Shown here in pieces: positions 60,858 through 64,000 of a DNA stretch of 64,000 nucleotides. Each line of letters opens with the position of its first letter. Positions within the stretch are counted from its first letter, which is position 1. The notes under the pieces are model-generated. The model did not search any database and had not been told where the DNA came from. It worked only from the letters and a program-made list of their open reading frames with translations. The stretch is from Phylloscopus collybita (lineage: Eukaryota > Chordata > Aves > Passeriformes > Phylloscopidae). A program made the translations under genes and the position numbers. The stretch is taken from positions 33,590,001 to 33,654,000 of the forward strand of contig JAJNNQ010000137.1 of the NCBI GenBank assembly GCA_027886175.1, read 5' to 3'.

Positions 60858-63289
60858 GCAGTCAAAACTTTCCAATCTAATGTTTTTAAGACCAAAAAAC
60901 TGTAAAGTCAGGTTGTATATGGAAAAACGTCCCCAATAAAAAACTCTAAATGCGACCATATACTATTTGCCAAAGCTGGAAAAACATGTGAACATTTACA
61001 ACAGTCAAGGTCAGTTGGCTTTGTCTCCTCCTAATGTCCCTTTCCTCACAACCAGAACTTTTGTGACCTTTCTTGCAGAGACTCTAGAGTAGCGACCCCT
61101 AATACTAAAACAGGTTTTTTTCAATAAATTACTTTCCATTACAGCTCTGACAGACATCAGTAGGGACAAAATGTTAACTTCCCCAATGAAATCACTTGGT
61201 TCTTCTTCTCTTTTTAATGGTGATATTTTTATTTCTCTCTTTTAATTGTGATTTTTACTTTGTCCTCAAATAGCTTATCTTTTAATCCTAAATGCATACA
61301 GGGATATTGTTTAAAGAGAGCTGGCCAATCTTCTGACTCCATTTCATCTAATGGATTATGTTCTGCCTGTTGATGCCCAGCTGTGTGGGGGCTGTGCTCA
61401 GGTCTGGAGACTGAGTTTTCTGTGGGCTAAGTTCAACCTGCAGGCTGTGAGAAAGGCATCATTGTTTTGTACCTAGTGATAGCAAAGATACTTAATTTAA
61501 TATTTCTTACCAAAAAAGGAGTCCATCTTGCTCCTGAAGTCTTGCACAACCAAAAAGCATTGATCAGTGATTACTTCTGGGTCCACAGTCACCAAAATGT
61601 TGTCTTTCTGAATAGAAAATGATGTGATACAAGTCCTTAAATTATGAAATAAATAAAACAGAATGTTATGTAGAAAGTGCATTAAATGTATTGAATGCAC
61701 TGAGAGCAATATTTAATGATTTTGCAGACAATCTCACTCTCCCTGCATGCAGCTCGGGTTGCATTTAATGTGGCATGTCCTACATGTGGCATTCAGCTCC
61801 CTGTGACTTTTCCATTTAGTTCCCTGATATATGCACTGATTTTCTTGAAGTTCTTAGGAAAAGGAAATTTTGCAGCAACTAATCTCTTTCAGGAAAATAA
61901 TTATAGTGTAGCACTTTACAAAACAAATATGAAAAGTAAATGTTTGGCAGGGTGAGTGAGAAGAGTTAAGGTTAGGTAGATAATCAAAATTGAACAATCC
62001 TGTCTTTCACTTGTTTGCATACTTACAGTACTAATTGCTGCCTCAGTTTCATTTTAAAAGTTGCAACTTGATATGCTGCTTTAAAAGGCATGAACTTATC
62101 TTACCAAGTGAATGAGCAATGATAGACTTTCAAGAATACTTGTTAAAGAGTCATTTCCTAGTACCACAAACTGAGGAAGTAATTTGAAATGAGTAACTAG
62201 TCGATTTAATAAGTCAGCTAATGTACTCTTGAAAGGAATGGAAATAATTTAATATCAGACTAAAATATTTGATAAAGAAACTATTGTACCTTCATCTCTC
62301 AGGCTTGAATTGAGTATTTGAAATCTGTGGAAGTGTTTTCTATGACTTCAGTGTGGTTAATCAGATTTTTGCAAATACATTAAATAATTAGATTGGTTGA
62401 TCCTTTACAGCATGGTTCTTACAGGAGATTATGTAGATAGATGGTAATTTTGACCTTTATTAACATTGACGTCTGTGGTGGTCAGTGGAGATTTGTGAAT
62501 AGTCATGAGGTGCTGATGTAAAGTTGTCAGTTTGCTATTACTACTGAATGTCTCCTTAGTACTAGAATGCAGTTAGCAGAGCTAAGCAATAAAAGCTGTT
62601 TATTCAGCTAAAGTCCCAAACTTTGACTTTAATATGTTTGACAAGGTCTTTCACAAGAAAACCATTTCCCTTCAGGCAGACTTCCAAGTGGGTTTTTTTA
62701 TCTGTTTTAAAGTGGCATTTGTAGGTCAGACGGAAGTACTGCCAAGCTATCTTAGCCTGTTGCAATTAAAATCACCCCCTTCACACAGTAGTAACAGAAT
62801 TTTGTGTCTTTAAAATGTTTTCTAGGTATTAAAAATGAGTATAACAGCAGGAATAGATGCACTAGTAGTAATGAGTCATAACATTAATGCAGAAACCTCC
62901 CAATGGATATGTAGTTGCTTTTCAGTACTTCTTTTTCAGTGATTTTTGCAGTTTTCTTTCTCAGGGAGGACTTTTGCACGTGCTAAATAAGCAGGCCTGA
63001 AAATTCGCTTTTACTGGAAAGTCATTAATGATGGACTATAGTAGGAATTTGATGCAGCTATAGAGTTTAGTTTGTTTCTTCAATATTATCTTTCTAAAAG
63101 AACAACAAAAAATAGAAAAACATGTTCTTTTAAAGTACAGTTTATAATACAGTAGCAAAGACACAATAATTTATTCTGTTCACTACCTTTGCAGGGTTTT
63201 TTCCTTTTGCTGCTATTGATACTTTTTTAACAGTAATGGAATTCATGGTGCAAAAATTTTTGTAATTAAAGCTGGGTTTTTTTCCTTTA

Positions 63290-63600
63290 GGGGCTTGGGA
63301 GTCAACCCGCAGAGCAGTGTCTGAAAAGCCTTTTTGCCTTTTGCTGCCCATCAGTTGCTCCCCTGGAGGCGTGCCGGTTCGTGTTGGTGCTGCTGCAGGT
63401 GCAGTCCCACACATTCCCAGTCGAGGAAGGCATCCACAGCACTGGCTCGGGGTCTGCCTGTGGCTCTGCTAGTGTTACAGCTGAGGCTTTTCACAGATGG
63501 GAAGCCAGATGGCTCCTGCAACCACCAATTGCCCTTACTCTTTCTCAGGTCCGTGATATCCCAGAGGGTCAATCCTGCTGGCAGTGTGACATTCTCATCA
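63290..63600. other. GC-richer patch with overlapping open frames, unrecognised
   Basis: About 300 bp with raised GC content and several CpGs (GGAGGCGTGCCGGTTCG, CAGTCGAGG, CTCGGGG) in AT-rich intron. Three overlapping frames stay open for about 90 codons each on both strands, and none resembles a known protein. It could be a decayed insertion, a small CpG-rich element or an unannotated exon. Confidence 0.35.
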
Positions 63601-64000
63601 CATGCTTTATGAAAGAAAATGGACATATAGGAGTTTGTAAATATAAAGTGTCATAAGATGCCCTAGCTTATGGAGACCTAAGCAAAATAATGAATGTCTA
63701 CCATATTTCCCTGTTTCAGTTTCTCCTTAGATTTATGGGGAAAGAGAATGTGAGAAGTCTATGATGTCCTTTCTGGTGCTTCTTTTCTCTTCAGATCATA
63801 GAGTCACTTTCTTTTTGTTAGAGAATTTCTATCTGCCTCAGCTAGTTCAGCAGTGAGACATTTCACCCACAGTAAAGCATGCTTCTCTTTCCTGCTAAAG
63901 CCTCCTGTCCCTGTCTCCCTTACCTTCTTATTTTTAAGAGCTTTTCCCAACACTCACTTTCTTTGTTATGTTTCTTCTTCAGACCTGTGTTTTTTCTCAG

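Larger units (their letters stand above)
40378..64000 (+). other. HMGA2: HMGA2 intron 3 (partial, runs off the window)
   Basis: At least 23.6 kb of AT-rich intron, consistent with the very large third intron of vertebrate HMGA2. I read it for the expected exon 4 and exon 5 and saw neither. It holds the CR1 and SINE copies listed separately, three short hairpins and scattered short open frames with no recognised product. Confidence 0.85.

Noticed and set aside
1..64000. CRISPR arrays, bacterial operons or prophage
   Set aside because: The window is vertebrate DNA. No regularly spaced repeat-spacer array and no prokaryotic gene organisation is present.

Overview
The window is vertebrate, almost certainly avian and most likely from a songbird (passerine). 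Three observations support this. (1) Three exons on the + strand encode an AT-hook protein that I recognise as HMGA2. (2) There are CR1 LINE 3' ends at about 44641-45037, 47758-47876 and 49655-49774. (3) A tRNA-Ile-like head joined to a CR1-like tail at about 45366-45513 matches the architecture of the passerine TguSINE1 family, and a TG...CA element at 881-1759 resembles a passerine endogenous-retrovirus solo LTR. There is no bacterial or phage content. Nearly all open frames in the window are chance frames in AT-rich non-coding DNA or in GC-rich island DNA.

Layout. 1-28.4 kb is intergenic sequence upstream of HMGA2. It holds one solo LTR, ancient tRNA-derived (MIR-like) SINE remnants, short tandem repeats, several perfect hairpins and one isolated CpG-rich patch near 21.0-21.43 kb. 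28.4-29.93 kb is the HMGA2 promoter and 5' UTR: a CpG island, a TTTAAA box, two CACGTG E-boxes, a CT repeat running into 54 consecutive T, other pyrimidine tracts and three upstream ORFs. Coding exon 1 is 29930-30040 (AT-hook 1), exon 2 is 32683-32769 (AT-hook 2) and exon 3 is 40327-40377 (AT-hook 3). All three junctions are phase 0 with GT/AG sites. From 40378 to the end the window is inside intron 3. The exons for the linker and acidic C-terminal tail were not found and should lie beyond 64000.

How it works together. The window holds one gene: its CpG-island promoter, a long leader that may restrain translation, and the DNA-binding half of a chromatin architectural protein. The long introns carry repeats. 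The most interesting candidate is a possible alternative last exon in intron 2 (35820 to about 36369). It has an acceptor, a phase-0 reading frame encoding an 18-residue acidic tail and stop, and a downstream AATAAA with a TG-rich element. If used, it would make an 84-residue, two-hook HMGA2 with a different acidic tail. The second theme is a set of perfect inverted repeats (stems of 13-18 bp) in non-coding DNA, too long to be chance and consistent with template-switch mutation.
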